Source: DASVFB01 sp963815965 (GTDB lineage: Bacteria > Actinomycetota > Thermoleophilia > Gaiellales > Gaiellaceae). Taken from it: a stretch of 64,000 nt of DNA. The position numbers and the translations under genes are program-made. Below the pieces are notes generated by a model. It saw only the letters and a program-made list of their open reading frames with translations, ran no database searches and was not told the DNA's origin. Positions 1-8,511 of this stretch are shown one piece after another (within the stretch, counting starts at the first letter, position 1; each line of letters starts with the position of its first letter). The DNA is taken from NCBI GenBank assembly GCA_963815965.1, contig CAWFIT010000002.1, positions 1 through 64,000 on the forward strand, read 5' to 3'.

Positions 1-27
1 AGCGGACGAGCAGGTGGCCGAGCGGCA

Positions 28-306
28 GTGAGCGTCGAGACCGAGCTTCGCGCACTCGTGCGCGAGATCGTCCGCGAGGAGCTCGCCCTCGCGCAGACCG
101 ACAATGGCTCGCCCTGGATGACGACGGAGCAGGCGGCCGAGTTGCTCGGCACGAGCGAGGCTGCGATCCACACGCGCCTCTCGCAGGGCTGGATGAGGCA
201 CGCGCGCGTGCGCGACGGGAAGCGGATGTTGCTCGAGAGGAAGGCATTGCTAGCCGAGTTGCAGGAGAGAGGAGCCGCGAGTCGCATAGCGTTATCGAGA
301 TCATGA
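28..306 (+). CDS. excisionase-like helix-turn-helix protein
   Basis: The 92-residue protein has an N-terminal helix rich in charged residues (about 1-22) and then a winged helix-turn-helix of the MerR/excisionase type: MTTEQAAELLGTSEAAIHTRLSQGW, of which the TTEQAAELLG stretch is the usual first helix. Proteins of this kind direct excision by, or regulate, the adjacent tyrosine integrase. It lies about 95 bp upstream of the integrase gene and on the same strand, which fits a xis-int module of an integrated element. The start is a GTG. No catalytic residues are expected. It could also be a plain regulator of the element; the family call is firmer than the role. Confidence 0.6.
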   Translation: MSVETELRALVREIVREELALAQTDNGSPWMTTEQAAELLGTSEAAIHTRLSQGWMRHARVRDGKRMLLERKALLAELQERGAASRIALSRS

Positions 307-399
307 CCACCGGGATGCTGGTAGCTACCCTGCGGCCTCCAACAAGTGGGGCAGCACCGCGCCAACGGCCTGCCCCGTGACCCACAGGAGGCGAGTCCC

Positions 400-1570
400 G
401 TGAGTGCATCGAACCCTAATCGCGCCCGCGTCACGCATCGTGGCCGCGTGGTGCCGAACCTGTACCAGCGCACGAAGGCGGACGGCACGGTCGTCTTCGA
501 GCACTTCGGCCGCATCAACGGCGGCAAGCCGAGGCGCGTGATCCTCGACGCGTCGAACACCACCGAAGCCGTCGAGGCGCTGGAGGCGCTCCGCAGCGGC
601 GTGCGCGAGCAGGCGAATCGTGATCGCGTCGAACCGGCGCACGCTCGTCCGCGAGGCCGTGCCGCAGTACCTCGCGTACCTGGACAGCCTCGGCGGCACA
701 CGGCGCGAGAAGAGCCCGCGCTCGATCGAGGACATCAAGACGAAGCTGGCGAAGTACATCGAGCCGGCGCTCGGCCACCGGCCCGTGTCCGCCGTCACAG
801 AACAGGAGATCCGCGACCTCGCCCTGTCGGTCAAGGGGAAGTCGCGCTCGACGGTGGCGAACGTTCTGAGCACGGCGAGCGGCTTCTTCAAGTGGGCGAA
901 GCGCGAGAAGCTCACCGGTATCAACCCGGTCAGCGTCGCCCGCGACGTATTCGGCGAGGAACTCCTGCCTGACACGGAGCCGAAGCAGGCTCGCGCTCTC
1001 AGCGACGGCGAGATCGCTCGCGCGATGGAGCACCTGAGCGACAGGTTCCTGCCCATCGTCTCGCTCACCGCCGAGACGGGGCTCCGCATCTCGGAGGTGC
1101 TCGGCCTGCGCGTCGCCTCCTTCGACGCGGACGCCGTGACGCTTACGGTCGACGCACAACTGGCGAAGGACGGGAGCGTCCGCAAGACGAAGACAAAGCG
1201 CGAGCGGACGATCCCGGTCTCCGCGAAAGCAGCCGCCGTGATCCGCCAGCAGATCGAACGGCTGGGCGACGAGGGCTACCGCGGCGACGGCGAGGCGCTG
1301 ATCTTCGTCACGAAGAGCGGACGGCCGCAGAGCCGCCGGAACGCCTTGCGCGCATGGCAGAACGCACTGCAGGCGGTCGGAGTCGAGGACGCCTGTCTGC
1401 ACTCGCTCCGTCACTCCTTCGTCTCGCGGCTCGCGGAGCGCAACGTGCCGGTGGCGTTCGCCAGCGAACTCGTCGGGCACGCTCGCGTGCAGACGACTGT
1501 CGATGTTTACACACGCGTTCGCGGCGGACGCAACGAGCGCGTCGAGAAGCTCCGCGAGGTACTGGCCTAG
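400..1570 (+). pseudogene. tyrosine recombinase / phage-type integrase, frameshifted
   Basis: Site-specific recombinase of the lambda integrase family. The N-terminal arm-binding part (GRVVPNLYQRTKADGT) is read from GTG 400, which has a Shine-Dalgarno AGGAG nine bases upstream. The core-binding and catalytic domains are read one frame later, from about 620. Dropping one base between about 600 and 625 joins the two into roughly 390 residues, the normal size. The catalytic set is complete: Arg in TGLRISEVLGLR, Lys after the beta hairpin, HSLRHSF with His and Arg, GHA and the nucleophile in VDVYTRV. It ends just before a terminator and the tRNA-His attachment fragment, so it is the integrase of the element lying to the left. 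The shift may be an assembly error or real inactivation. Confidence 0.85.
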
Positions 1571-1611
1571 CCGCACAACCTGAGTGCAGCGCGGTGCTGC
1601 GAGCCAGTGCA

Positions 1612-1637
1612 GAGAGGCCCGAGTGATCGGGCCTCTC
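1612..1637 (+). terminator. intrinsic terminator hairpin of the integrase gene
   Basis: A perfect 11-bp stem (GAGAGGCCCGA and its complement) closes a GTGA loop, 41 bases after the integrase stop codon, and is followed by a T-rich GCGTTCTT. The position and the perfect stem suggest that integrase transcription ends here, before the attachment site. The T-run is weak. Confidence 0.6.
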
Positions 1638-1656
1638 GCGTTCTTCGCTGCGGGCT

Positions 1657-1677
1657 TGGTAACAGATCCTGGTAACA
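1657..1677. repeat. tandem TGGTAACA repeats, candidate integrase arm sites
   Basis: The octamer TGGTAACA occurs at 1657-1664 and again at 1670-1677, a 13-bp period, inside the non-coding stretch between the integrase gene and the tRNA fragment. Short direct repeats beside the core site are typical binding sites for the N-terminal arm-binding domain of tyrosine integrases. The role is inferred from position only. Confidence 0.35.
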
Positions 1678-1755
1678 ACGGATCTCAGATGCCCTCAGAC
1701 GAGGGCAGTTGAGAGGCGCAGAAACGGCTTGAACTCGGGTGAGAACAGTCCCGCT

Positions 1756-1813
1756 TAGGCGACGCGCCTAGTTGTGGTCCCGGTGGTCGCGGGTTCAAGT
1801 CCCGTCCGCCACC
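1756..1813 (+). other. attachment site: displaced 3' fragment of tRNA-His
   Basis: Positions 1771-1813 match the 3' half of a histidine tRNA: anticodon loop TTGTGGT with anticodon GTG (1774-1776), the 3' strand of the anticodon stem, a full T-arm with loop TTCAAGT, the 3' acceptor strand CCGCCAC and discriminator C at 1813, which is the hallmark of tRNA-His. The 5' half is absent: the anticodon stem already mismatches at 1769-1770 and no D-arm precedes it. Upstream, TAGGCG and CGCCTA (1756-1761, 1765-1770) form an inverted repeat, a plausible core recombinase site. Integration into a tRNA-His gene at the anticodon loop would leave the intact gene at the far left end, outside the window. The stretch 1571-1879 holds only these sites and no gene. 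Confidence 0.75.
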
Positions 1814-1866
1814 CTCTCATGTCCCTGATCGTCGCCGCCGGCTTGCCGAGCCCTAGGCGGCGTCTC

Positions 1867-1872
1867 TAGCAT
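1867..1872 (+). promoter_or_regulatory. putative -10 hexamer (TAGCAT) of the MFS gene
   Basis: A TANNNT hexamer ends 7 bases before ATG 1880, with no Shine-Dalgarno sequence between. The same layout recurs upstream of many genes here and fits a leaderless transcript. It supports 1880 as the true start of the frameshifted transporter gene. Confidence 0.35.
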
Positions 1873-1940
1873 CAGACGGATGGAGAGGGGCCGCACCGGC
1901 ACGCCGCTGGACGCTCGTCGCCGTTTGTGCAACGACGTTC

Positions 1941-3380
1941 ATGCTGCTCGTCGACATCACGATCGTCAACGTCGCGCTGCCAAGCGTTCAGCGACAGCTG
2001 CATGCAAGCCTGACCGGCCTTCAGTGGGTCGTCGACGCGTACGCGGTAACGCTCGCCGCGCTTATCCTCACGGCCGGCGCGCTGGCCGACCGCTACGGGC
2101 GCAGGCTCGTCTTCGCGGGGGGCGTCGTCGTCTTCAGCGTCGCATCGTTCCTGTGCGGCATCGCCTGGAACGTCCTGTCGCTCGACATCGCTCGGGCGCT
2201 CCAGGGGATCGGCGGCGCTGCGCTGTTCGCGACCGCGCTCGCGCTGATCGGCGCGGAGTACACCGGGCCAGAGCGCGCGGGCGCGATCGCCATATGGGGC
2301 TCGACGGTCGGGCTTGCGGTGGCGGCCGGCCCGCTCCTCGGCGGAATCATCACGGACTCGCTCAGCTGGCGTTGGGTCTTCTTCGTGAACGTCCCGGTTG
2401 GCGCGTTCGCGTTCGCCGTCGCGATGATGAAAGTGCGCGAATCGCGCGATCCGAATGCGCGCCGCACCGATGTCGCAGGCCTCGTCTCCTTCGCCGCGGC
2501 GCTGCTCCTGATCGTTCAGGCGCTCTTGCGCGGGAACGACGTGGGCTGGTCGAGCGCGCAGATCGTCGGCTCGCTCGTCGCCGGAATCGCGCTCCTCGTC
2601 GCCTTCGTAGTGATCGAGGTCAGACAGGAGCGGCCGATGCTCGACGTGTCTCTGTTCCGCAGGCCCGCCTTCGTCGGCGTCCAGCTCGCAACGTTCTGCA
2701 TCGGCGCCGGCATGTTCGCGCTGTTCCCGTTCCTGTCGATCTACCTACAGGACGTCCTCGGCAACTCGCCGCTCGGCGCGGGCCTCCGATTCCTTCCGAT
2801 CACTGTGTTCGTGTTCATCGTCCCGCTCGCGACGCGGAAACTGGCCACGCGCGCGCCTATGTGGCTGCTGCTCTCGACGAGCCTCGCGATCGCGTCAGTC
2901 GGCGTGCTCCTGATGGCCCAGATCTCGCCCGGGTCCGACTGGACCGCGCTCCTCGCAGGATTTGTCGTCTCCGGGATCGGCATCGGGCTGGCGAACCCCA
3001 CGATCGCGGCCGCGGCCCTCAGAGTGGTCGACCCAGCGCGTACGGGGATGGCCTCGGGAATCAGCAACACCGCGAGGATCACTGGCCTCGCGATGGGCGT
3101 TGCCGTGCTCGGTTCAGTCCTCGAGCATCGCGTCGGCACTCATCTCGCGGCAGCGGGCTTCCAAGGAAAGGAGCTTGCGGCCGCCGTCAGCTCGTCCGGC
3201 ATGCGGGCGACCGCCGGCAACCCGGCACTCGGCCGCGTGGCCGAGGCCGCGTTCGTCAGCGGCCTGCGCCTCGTGTTCCTGATCGGCTTCCTGACGGTCC
3301 TCGTCGGCTCGATTGCAGCGGCCGTGCTCGTGCGGCGGCCGACCGAGGCTACTGAGGCTGTGCTCGAACCCGCTCGCTGA
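1941..3380 (+). CDS. MFS drug efflux transporter, DHA2 (EmrB/QacA) family
   Basis: Proton-driven multidrug exporter of the 14-helix DHA2 family. The first helix carries DITIVNVALPSVQ, followed by the family motif A, LADRYGRR, in the loop after helix 2, and motif C-like glycine and proline residues near AAGPLLGGIITD. About 14 hydrophobic segments follow to residue 479. The uninterrupted frame starts at ATG 1941, but the sequence just before it (RRWTLVAVCATTF) is in the same frame, looks like the rest of helix 1 and has no start codon. An ATG at 1880 in the neighbouring frame would join it if one G of the run 1887-1890 were removed. The real protein is therefore probably about 20 residues longer and the gene carries a frameshift at its 5' end. 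Confidence 0.85.
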   Translation: MLLVDITIVNVALPSVQRQLHASLTGLQWVVDAYAVTLAALILTAGALADRYGRRLVFAGGVVVFSVASFLCGIAWNVLSLDIARALQGIGGAALFATALALIGAEYTGPERAGAIAIWGSTVGLAVAAGPLLGGIITDSLSWRWVFFVNVPVGAFAFAVAMMKVRESRDPNARRTDVAGLVSFAAALLLIVQALLRGNDVGWSSAQIVGSLVAGIALLVAFVVIEVRQERPMLDVSLFRRPAFVGVQLATFCIGAGMFALFPFLSIYLQDVLGNSPLGAGLRFLPITVFVFIVPLATRKLATRAPMWLLLSTSLAIASVGVLLMAQISPGSDWTALLAGFVVSGIGIGLANPTIAAAALRVVDPARTGMASGISNTARITGLAMGVAVLGSVLEHRVGTHLAAAGFQGKELAAAVSSSGMRATAGNPALGRVAEAAFVSGLRLVFLIGFLTVLVGSIAAAVLVRRPTEATEAVLEPAR

Positions 3381-3389
3381 CGTAGTCAG

Positions 3390-3461
3390 TGGCCCCGGGT
3401 GGAATCGAACCACCGCGCGCAGCTTCGAAGGCTGCCGCTCTATCCGCTGAGCTACGGGGCC
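3390..3461 (-). tRNA. tRNA-Arg (anticodon TCG)
   Basis: Read on the minus strand, the cloverleaf has acceptor stem GGCCCCG/CGGGGCC, the D-arm GCTCAGCGGATAGAGC, anticodon stem GCAGC/GCTGC with loop CTTCGAA (anticodon TCG, arginine), and a T-arm with loop TTCGATT. The discriminator is A and CCA is not encoded. It lies between the transporter and the dipeptidase gene. Confidence 0.9.
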
Positions 3462-3480
3462 TGGACTCGCAGCGTAGCGC

Positions 3481-4521
3481 TCACTCCAGCGTGTGAAAGA
3501 CGCGGAGCCAGTTCTCGCCCAGCACCTTCAGAACGTCGGCTTCCGCCCAGCCTCGTTCGAGCATCCGTTCGGTCAGATTCGGCAGGTCGCGCTCGCGCGC
3601 GAGTCCCGGAACGATGGCTTTGAGATCGACGCCGCCGAAACGGAACACCTCCTCGTACTGCGGGTAGATCGCGTCCATGTACTCGCGCAGGAAGTCCGGG
3701 CCGAGCCCGACGTGGTCGATGCCCGCGACCTCCGCCATGTGGTCGAGGTGATCGACGACGCGGTCGAGCGTCGGCGCCGTCTCGTCGACGAACGTGGGCA
3801 GAACGTTCATCCCGATCACGCCGCCGGTAGCCGCGATTCCGCGCAGATGCTCATCACTCAGGTTGCGGTGATGGTCGCGCAGCGCGCGGCAGCATGAGTG
3901 CGACGCGACGACCGTGCGGGTCGCGAGCTCGAGCACGTGGTCGACCGACGCGGCGGCAAGATGAGAGACGTCGAGCAGGATTCCGAGACGCTCGAGCTCC
4001 GCGACCGCGCGCACGCCCGCCGCGGGAAGGCGGCTGCCTGTGTCCTCGTCGGCGGATCCTTCCGCGAGCAGGGCGCGCGACCAATGCGTGAACGAGACCA
4101 TTCGCACCCCGAGGCGGTGAAACACCGAGAACAGCTCGACGTTCGCCCCGATCCCCTGCGTGCCTTCGAGGGCGACGATCAGCGCGACTTGTCCGTCGGC
4201 GAGCGCCGCGTCGACCTCTGCGCCGGTCCTGCACAGCGCCACCTCGGGCGTCTGTGCGGCCTCGCGCTCGAGCATCTCCAGCTGCAGCAAAGTCGCCCGT
4301 AGCGAGGCCTCGGCGACCTCCGGCGCGACGTAGATCGGGAGCACCTGCACGTCGACGCCGCCTGCACGCGCCTCCGGCACCCAGCGCTCGCTCCAGTAGC
4401 GCTCAGCGCCCTGCTCCCCGAGCTCGCGGTTTCGGAGCAGCAGCAGAACCGGCAGGTCGTTGTGTGCGTCCACGACGACCGCGCTCTGGTGGAACTCCCG
4501 TGGATTCACGGCGTTCGACAC
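3481..4521 (-). CDS. membrane dipeptidase-like metallopeptidase, family M19
   Basis: Zinc hydrolase of the renal dipeptidase family, which cleaves dipeptides and some cyclic amides or beta-lactams. Metal ligands are visible in order: VDAHNDLP near residue 18 of the chosen start, ALEGTQG (bridging Glu, about 120), LDVSHL and VASHS (His pair, about 195-215) and GLGPDF near the C-terminus. No signal peptide is evident from GTG 4521, so it looks cytoplasmic. The start was chosen because it leaves a short tail before the first metal motif and avoids overlap with the divergent permease gene, whose GTG lies only 10 bp away; a GTG- or ATG-initiated longer form up to 4581 would run into that gene. The substrate is unknown. 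Confidence 0.85.
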   Translation of the reverse strand: MSNAVNPREFHQSAVVVDAHNDLPVLLLLRNRELGEQGAERYWSERWVPEARAGGVDVQVLPIYVAPEVAEASLRATLLQLEMLEREAAQTPEVALCRTGAEVDAALADGQVALIVALEGTQGIGANVELFSVFHRLGVRMVSFTHWSRALLAEGSADEDTGSRLPAAGVRAVAELERLGILLDVSHLAAASVDHVLELATRTVVASHSCCRALRDHHRNLSDEHLRGIAATGGVIGMNVLPTFVDETAPTLDRVVDHLDHMAEVAGIDHVGLGPDFLREYMDAIYPQYEEVFRFGGVDLKAIVPGLARERDLPNLTERMLERGWAEADVLKVLGENWLRVFHTLE

Positions 4522-4531
4522 TATCCGCCGC

Positions 4532-5464
4532 GTGAGCCTCGCGCTCCAAGTCCTCGTCACCGGTCTTGCGGCAGGCGGCATCTACGGCCTGATCGCCGTG
4601 GGGTACTCCGTGATCTACCGGCTCACGGGGATCGTCCATTTCGCCTACGGGGAGCTCGTCAGCCTCGGCGTGTTCGCGACGTTGCTCATCGCGGCGGGCA
4701 CAGGGCCCGTCACGCAGAAGACAGCTGAAACGGGCCGCTTCCTCATCGCCCTCGTCCTCGGCCTGGCGATCTGCATCGCCGCGGGCGTCGGCAGCTATCT
4801 GTTCGCGGTGCAGCCGTACCTGTCGCGCGGTTCGACGGTCGGCTGGGTCGCGGCGATCGTCGCGGTCGCGTTCGCGATTCACGCGATGCTGGCGGCGATC
4901 TTCACGCGGCCGAGCTACGTCTTCCCGGATCCGCTCCCTTTTCGCGACCTCGGGCACGACGGCTTCGTGACGCTCGGAGGTGCGTCGCTCCAGATCCGCT
5001 CCTTCTTCGTCATCGTGTTCGCGATTGCGCTCGCGCTCGCAGCACGCTGGGCGCTCGAGCGCACGCGCTTCGGCCGCGGGCTGCAGGCGATCGCGGCGGA
5101 CGCGGAAGGCGCGCGAATCGTCGGAGTGCCGGTCGACACTCTCGTGGCGCTTGCGTTCGGCCTCGCGGGCGGGCTCGCGGCCGTCGCGGCAATCGTCGCG
5201 GCTCCGAGCGGGACGGTCGACGTGGACACCGGCGCGCTGCTCGGGCTCAAGGGTCTAGTCGCAGCGCTCGTCGTTCGTTTCGGGTCTCCTTTGAAGGCGA
5301 TGGCGGCTGGGCTCGTGCTCGGCGTCGTCGAGGCGACGATCGCGAACGCGCACGTCGGCACGTGGGAGCTCGGCCCGTCGTACCGCGAAGTGCTGCCGCT
5401 CGTGGTGGTGCTCGTGTTCGTGGCGCTGAGGCCTCCGCTGGAGGCCGTGGAGGAGCTCGAGTGA
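4532..5464 (+). CDS. branched-chain amino acid ABC transporter permease, LivH type
   Basis: Inner-membrane permease of the HAAT (LivH/BraD) family. The start of the family is clear: GLAAGGIYGLIAVGYSVIYR followed by GIVHFAYGELV, the conserved segment of helix 2. About eight hydrophobic segments are seen in 310 residues, with a longer than usual hydrophilic insert between about 75 and 145. The conserved cytoplasmic loop RFGRGLQAIAADAEGARIVGV, which contacts the ATPase, is present. The start is GTG 4532. Its stop overlaps the GTG of the next gene by the shared GTGA, so the two are translationally coupled. Substrate specificity cannot be read; the family also moves urea, aromatic acids and other carboxylates. 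Confidence 0.85.
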   Translation: MSLALQVLVTGLAAGGIYGLIAVGYSVIYRLTGIVHFAYGELVSLGVFATLLIAAGTGPVTQKTAETGRFLIALVLGLAICIAAGVGSYLFAVQPYLSRGSTVGWVAAIVAVAFAIHAMLAAIFTRPSYVFPDPLPFRDLGHDGFVTLGGASLQIRSFFVIVFAIALALAARWALERTRFGRGLQAIAADAEGARIVGVPVDTLVALAFGLAGGLAAVAAIVAAPSGTVDVDTGALLGLKGLVAALVVRFGSPLKAMAAGLVLGVVEATIANAHVGTWELGPSYREVLPLVVVLVFVALRPPLEAVEELE

Positions 5465-7296
5465 CGACGATCGCCGAGCGCACGGGCACAGCCCTCGCCG
5501 AAGCTGCCCGCGAAGCGCGTTCAGCGTGGCGTCCCTGGTACACCGTGGCGGCCGTCTTTCTGGTGCTCGCGGCGCTCGTTCCACTGGCCGCCCCTTCCTG
5601 GGTTCACGTCGACTCGCTTGCGAACGGCTTCTATCTCGCGCTGGCGGCGACCGGCCTTTGGATCACGGTCGGTGTCGCGGGCATGCCCTCGCTCGGCCAG
5701 GGCGCGTTCATGGGGATCGGGGCATTCACCGTCGCGCTTCTGACAGCGAAGGCAGGGTGGCCCGCCTTTCCGGCGACGCTGGTCGGCGTGGCTGCAGCAG
5801 GCGCTGCCGGGATCCTCGCGGGCGTCGGCGTCGTGCGGCTTCGTCCGGTCTTCATCGCCGTGACGACTTGGATCCTCACGTGGACGGTCACGCTCTTTCT
5901 GCTCGCCTTCCGCTCAGTTTCGGGCGGCGCGCAGGGCATCGTCGTTCCGTCAGGTCTGTCGGTCGACGCTCACTACGAGGTCGCGCTGGCCTTGCTCGCC
6001 ATAACCATCGTGGTCGGCGCCTCGCTTTCTCGTGCGGGGGCCGGGATCGAGCTGCGCGCCGCACGACAGGTGCCTGCGGCTGCTGCGGCTCTGGGTGTCG
6101 CGACCGCGCGGCGGCGGCTCGGCGCGTTCGTCGCCTCCGCTGCCATCGGCGGCCTCGCCGGCGGGCTCGCGGTCCAACTCGCCGGAGTCGCCGACGCAGG
6201 TGAGTACGGGCCGTATCTCTCGTTCCGTCTCCTCGTCGCCGTGCTCATCGGCGGTGTCGCGTCGGCGTTCGGCCCTGCGGCCGGCGTCGCGGGCCTCGCG
6301 CTCGTGACGGGCGCCGCCGGGGTCCTCGGTGCGGTGGAAGGCGTCGAGTCGGCCCGCTTCGACCCGATGCTCGCGGCGCTGCTTCTCCTCGCTGTGCTCG
6401 CGCTCGGTGGCGAGGGCATCGTCCCGCTCCTGCGATCCCTAGTTCCGCGGCCGCGTCGCGAGCTCGAGCGTCGCGAGTCGCCGCTCGCCGCCACGCCCCG
6501 GCGCTCCCCTGCATCGGCGGAACGGCCCCCGCCCCTGCTCGTCGCCGACTCGCTGACCAAACGCTTCGGAAACGTCGTCGCCGCGGATGCGGTGTCGCTC
6601 GAGCTCGCGCCGGGCGAGGTCTGCGCGCTGGTCGGACCGAACGGCTCGGGGAAGACGACGGTCCTCAGACTGCTGGCCGGCGTCTATCCACCGGACGCAG
6701 GAACGGTCGTCTTCGACGGCGTCGACTTCGGCGACGCACCGCCTCGTGTGCGCGCGCGCCAAGGCCTCGTACGCACGCTTCAGGGCTCGGCCGCGTTCGG
6801 CGAGCTGACCGCTCTCGAGAACCTGATCGTCGGCGCGGGGCTGCGGCGCGTCCACGGCGGCGCGTTGCGCGCCGCTTTCGCGACGCCGCTTGCGCGCTCG
6901 GAGGACGCCGAGACCAGCGCCGCCGCACGCGCGGCGCTTTCGGACGTCGGGCTAACCTGGGCAGCCGATGCACGTGCCGGCGAGCTTGCAGGCCCCGAGC
7001 AGCGCTTGCTCGCCGTCGCGGCGGCACTCGCGACGCGGCCGCGCGCGCTTCTCCTCGACGAGCCGTCCGCCGGCGCGTCGCTCGCCGACGTCCGCCGGCT
7101 CGACGCACTGCTCGCCGACCTGCGGGAGCGCGGCGTCGCTGTGCTGCTCGTCGAGCACAACCTGCGACTTGTGCGTGCAGTCGCCGACAGAGTGATCGTG
7201 ATGGCCGCGGGAGCCGTCATTGCGGCGGGATCGCCGCAGGCCGTCTCGGCCGACCCCGATGTCCGTACGGCTTATCTCGGCAGGGCCGCACTGTGA
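5461..7296 (+). CDS. fused LivM permease - LivG ATPase of a HAAT-type ABC transporter
   Basis: One chain of 611 residues joins a LivM permease (about 1-330, some nine helices, with GVAGMPSLGQGAFMGIGAF typical of LivM) to an ABC ATPase (about 358-611). The ATPase has Walker A GPNGSGKTT (about 391), Walker B ALLLDEPSAG (about 529) and the switch His in LLVEHN. The signature motif is degenerate: LAGPEQ stands where LSGGQ or LSYGQ is usual. No LivF follows, so the transporter may run on two copies of this one ATPase domain, or on one borrowed from elsewhere. A linker rich in Arg, Ser and Pro (about 330-355) joins the halves. GTG 5461 overlaps the stop of the upstream permease. Confidence 0.88.
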   Translation: MTTIAERTGTALAEAAREARSAWRPWYTVAAVFLVLAALVPLAAPSWVHVDSLANGFYLALAATGLWITVGVAGMPSLGQGAFMGIGAFTVALLTAKAGWPAFPATLVGVAAAGAAGILAGVGVVRLRPVFIAVTTWILTWTVTLFLLAFRSVSGGAQGIVVPSGLSVDAHYEVALALLAITIVVGASLSRAGAGIELRAARQVPAAAAALGVATARRRLGAFVASAAIGGLAGGLAVQLAGVADAGEYGPYLSFRLLVAVLIGGVASAFGPAAGVAGLALVTGAAGVLGAVEGVESARFDPMLAALLLLAVLALGGEGIVPLLRSLVPRPRRELERRESPLAATPRRSPASAERPPPLLVADSLTKRFGNVVAADAVSLELAPGEVCALVGPNGSGKTTVLRLLAGVYPPDAGTVVFDGVDFGDAPPRVRARQGLVRTLQGSAAFGELTALENLIVGAGLRRVHGGALRAAFATPLARSEDAETSAAARAALSDVGLTWAADARAGELAGPEQRLLAVAAALATRPRALLLDEPSAGASLADVRRLDALLADLRERGVAVLLVEHNLRLVRAVADRVIVMAAGAVIAAGSPQAVSADPDVRTAYLGRAAL

Positions 7297-8507
7297 GACG
7301 CGCGCCGCTCCTGCTCCTGTTCGTAGTCGTGCTCGCACTCTCCGGGTGCGGCGACAGCAAGAAACCGTCGAAGACGCTTCTGGTCGCGGTCGATGCGCCG
7401 TTCTCGCGCAGCCCGTACATCGGGCAGACGATCGCACGCGGCGTCGAGCTCGCGGCGAGCGAGATCAACGTGGCCGGCCTCGCCGCCAACAACAACACGT
7501 ACTCGCTCAAGGTGAAGCGCTACGACAACGCGCTCTCGCCGCGTAAGGCACTCAGCAACGTGCGGCGCGCGATTGCCGACGGCGCTGTCGCGATCATCGA
7601 CGACGGCACCGGCGTCGACGCGTCGTGGAAGATCGCACGCGACAACAACGTGCCGATCTGCATCACCTACGACGGCGGCAGCGGACTGGTCGATCTCGAG
7701 AAGCGCCCGAACGTGTTCCGGATCGCGCCGACGAATCGCGGCATCTCGTTCCGTCTCGCCGAGTACACGATCCCGAAGGGGCTGAAGCTTGCGCTGATGC
7801 ACGACGACACGACTTATGGGCAGCAGGGCGCCGATGCGTTGGACAAGGCGTTCGAGCAAAACCCCGAGTCGGTCGCTGCGAAGCTCACGCTGCCGGCGCG
7901 TGACACAGACCTCTCGCCGCAGGTTCTGCGTGCGCGGCGCGCCGGAGCGACCGGGCTCATCGTCTGGGGCCAGGCGTCGACGATCGCGGAAGTTCTCATC
8001 GCCGCCCGCAGTGCGGGCTGGAACGTGCCCGTGTACGCACCCCCGTCGGCCGAGGATCCCGTGCTGCGTCAGGAGCTCGCGGACAGGCCGCACTGGCTCG
8101 ACGGCCTGACCTTCGGTTCTGGGCGCATGACCGCCGAGCTCGGCCCCGACTTCTTCTATGCGTTCGAGTCCAAGTTCGACGCCGCGTACGGCGCGCAGAA
8201 GGTGGGCGTCCGCACGAGCGAGGGTCGCGAGGTTATTGCACCGCCCGACTACGCGATGTACTCGTACGACTGCACCAACGTGCTCGCGCAGGCGATCCGC
8301 AACGTCGGGCTTGACGACTTACCGCATGCGCTCGAACAGGTCACGGCGCGTGGGGCGAACGGCGACGAGCGCGGATTCAACGAGCACAACCACGAAGGCG
8401 TTGTCGACGACGACGTGTTTTTCGCACGCTTCCACGACATGACGTTCGCGCCGGTGAAGGACGATCCGCTCTCGTCGACGCTGCCGACGATCCAGCAGAC
8501 GAGGTAA
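7293..8507 (+). CDS. ABC transporter substrate-binding lipoprotein, LivK type
   Basis: Periplasmic-binding-protein-like receptor of type I fold (Leu/Ile/Val-binding family), 404 residues. The N-terminus MRRAPLLLLFVVVLALSGCG is a lipoprotein signal with lipobox LSGC, so the protein is tethered outside the membrane and delivers ligand to the LivH/LivM-G transporter. The core shows the repeated Rossmann-like lobes (GQTIARGVELAASEIN, VAIIDDGTGVDAS, LKLALMHDDTTYG, GLIVWGQAS). The GTG start overlaps the stop of the fusion gene by four bases. The ligand is unknown. Confidence 0.88.
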   Translation: MRRAPLLLLFVVVLALSGCGDSKKPSKTLLVAVDAPFSRSPYIGQTIARGVELAASEINVAGLAANNNTYSLKVKRYDNALSPRKALSNVRRAIADGAVAIIDDGTGVDASWKIARDNNVPICITYDGGSGLVDLEKRPNVFRIAPTNRGISFRLAEYTIPKGLKLALMHDDTTYGQQGADALDKAFEQNPESVAAKLTLPARDTDLSPQVLRARRAGATGLIVWGQASTIAEVLIAARSAGWNVPVYAPPSAEDPVLRQELADRPHWLDGLTFGSGRMTAELGPDFFYAFESKFDAAYGAQKVGVRTSEGREVIAPPDYAMYSYDCTNVLAQAIRNVGLDDLPHALEQVTARGANGDERGFNEHNHEGVVDDDVFFARFHDMTFAPVKDDPLSSTLPTIQQTR

Positions 8508-8511
8508 CCAG

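Noticed and set aside
1771..1813. A functional tRNA-His gene
   Set aside because: The D-arm and the 5' half of the acceptor and anticodon stems are missing; it is the 3' fragment left at an attachment site.
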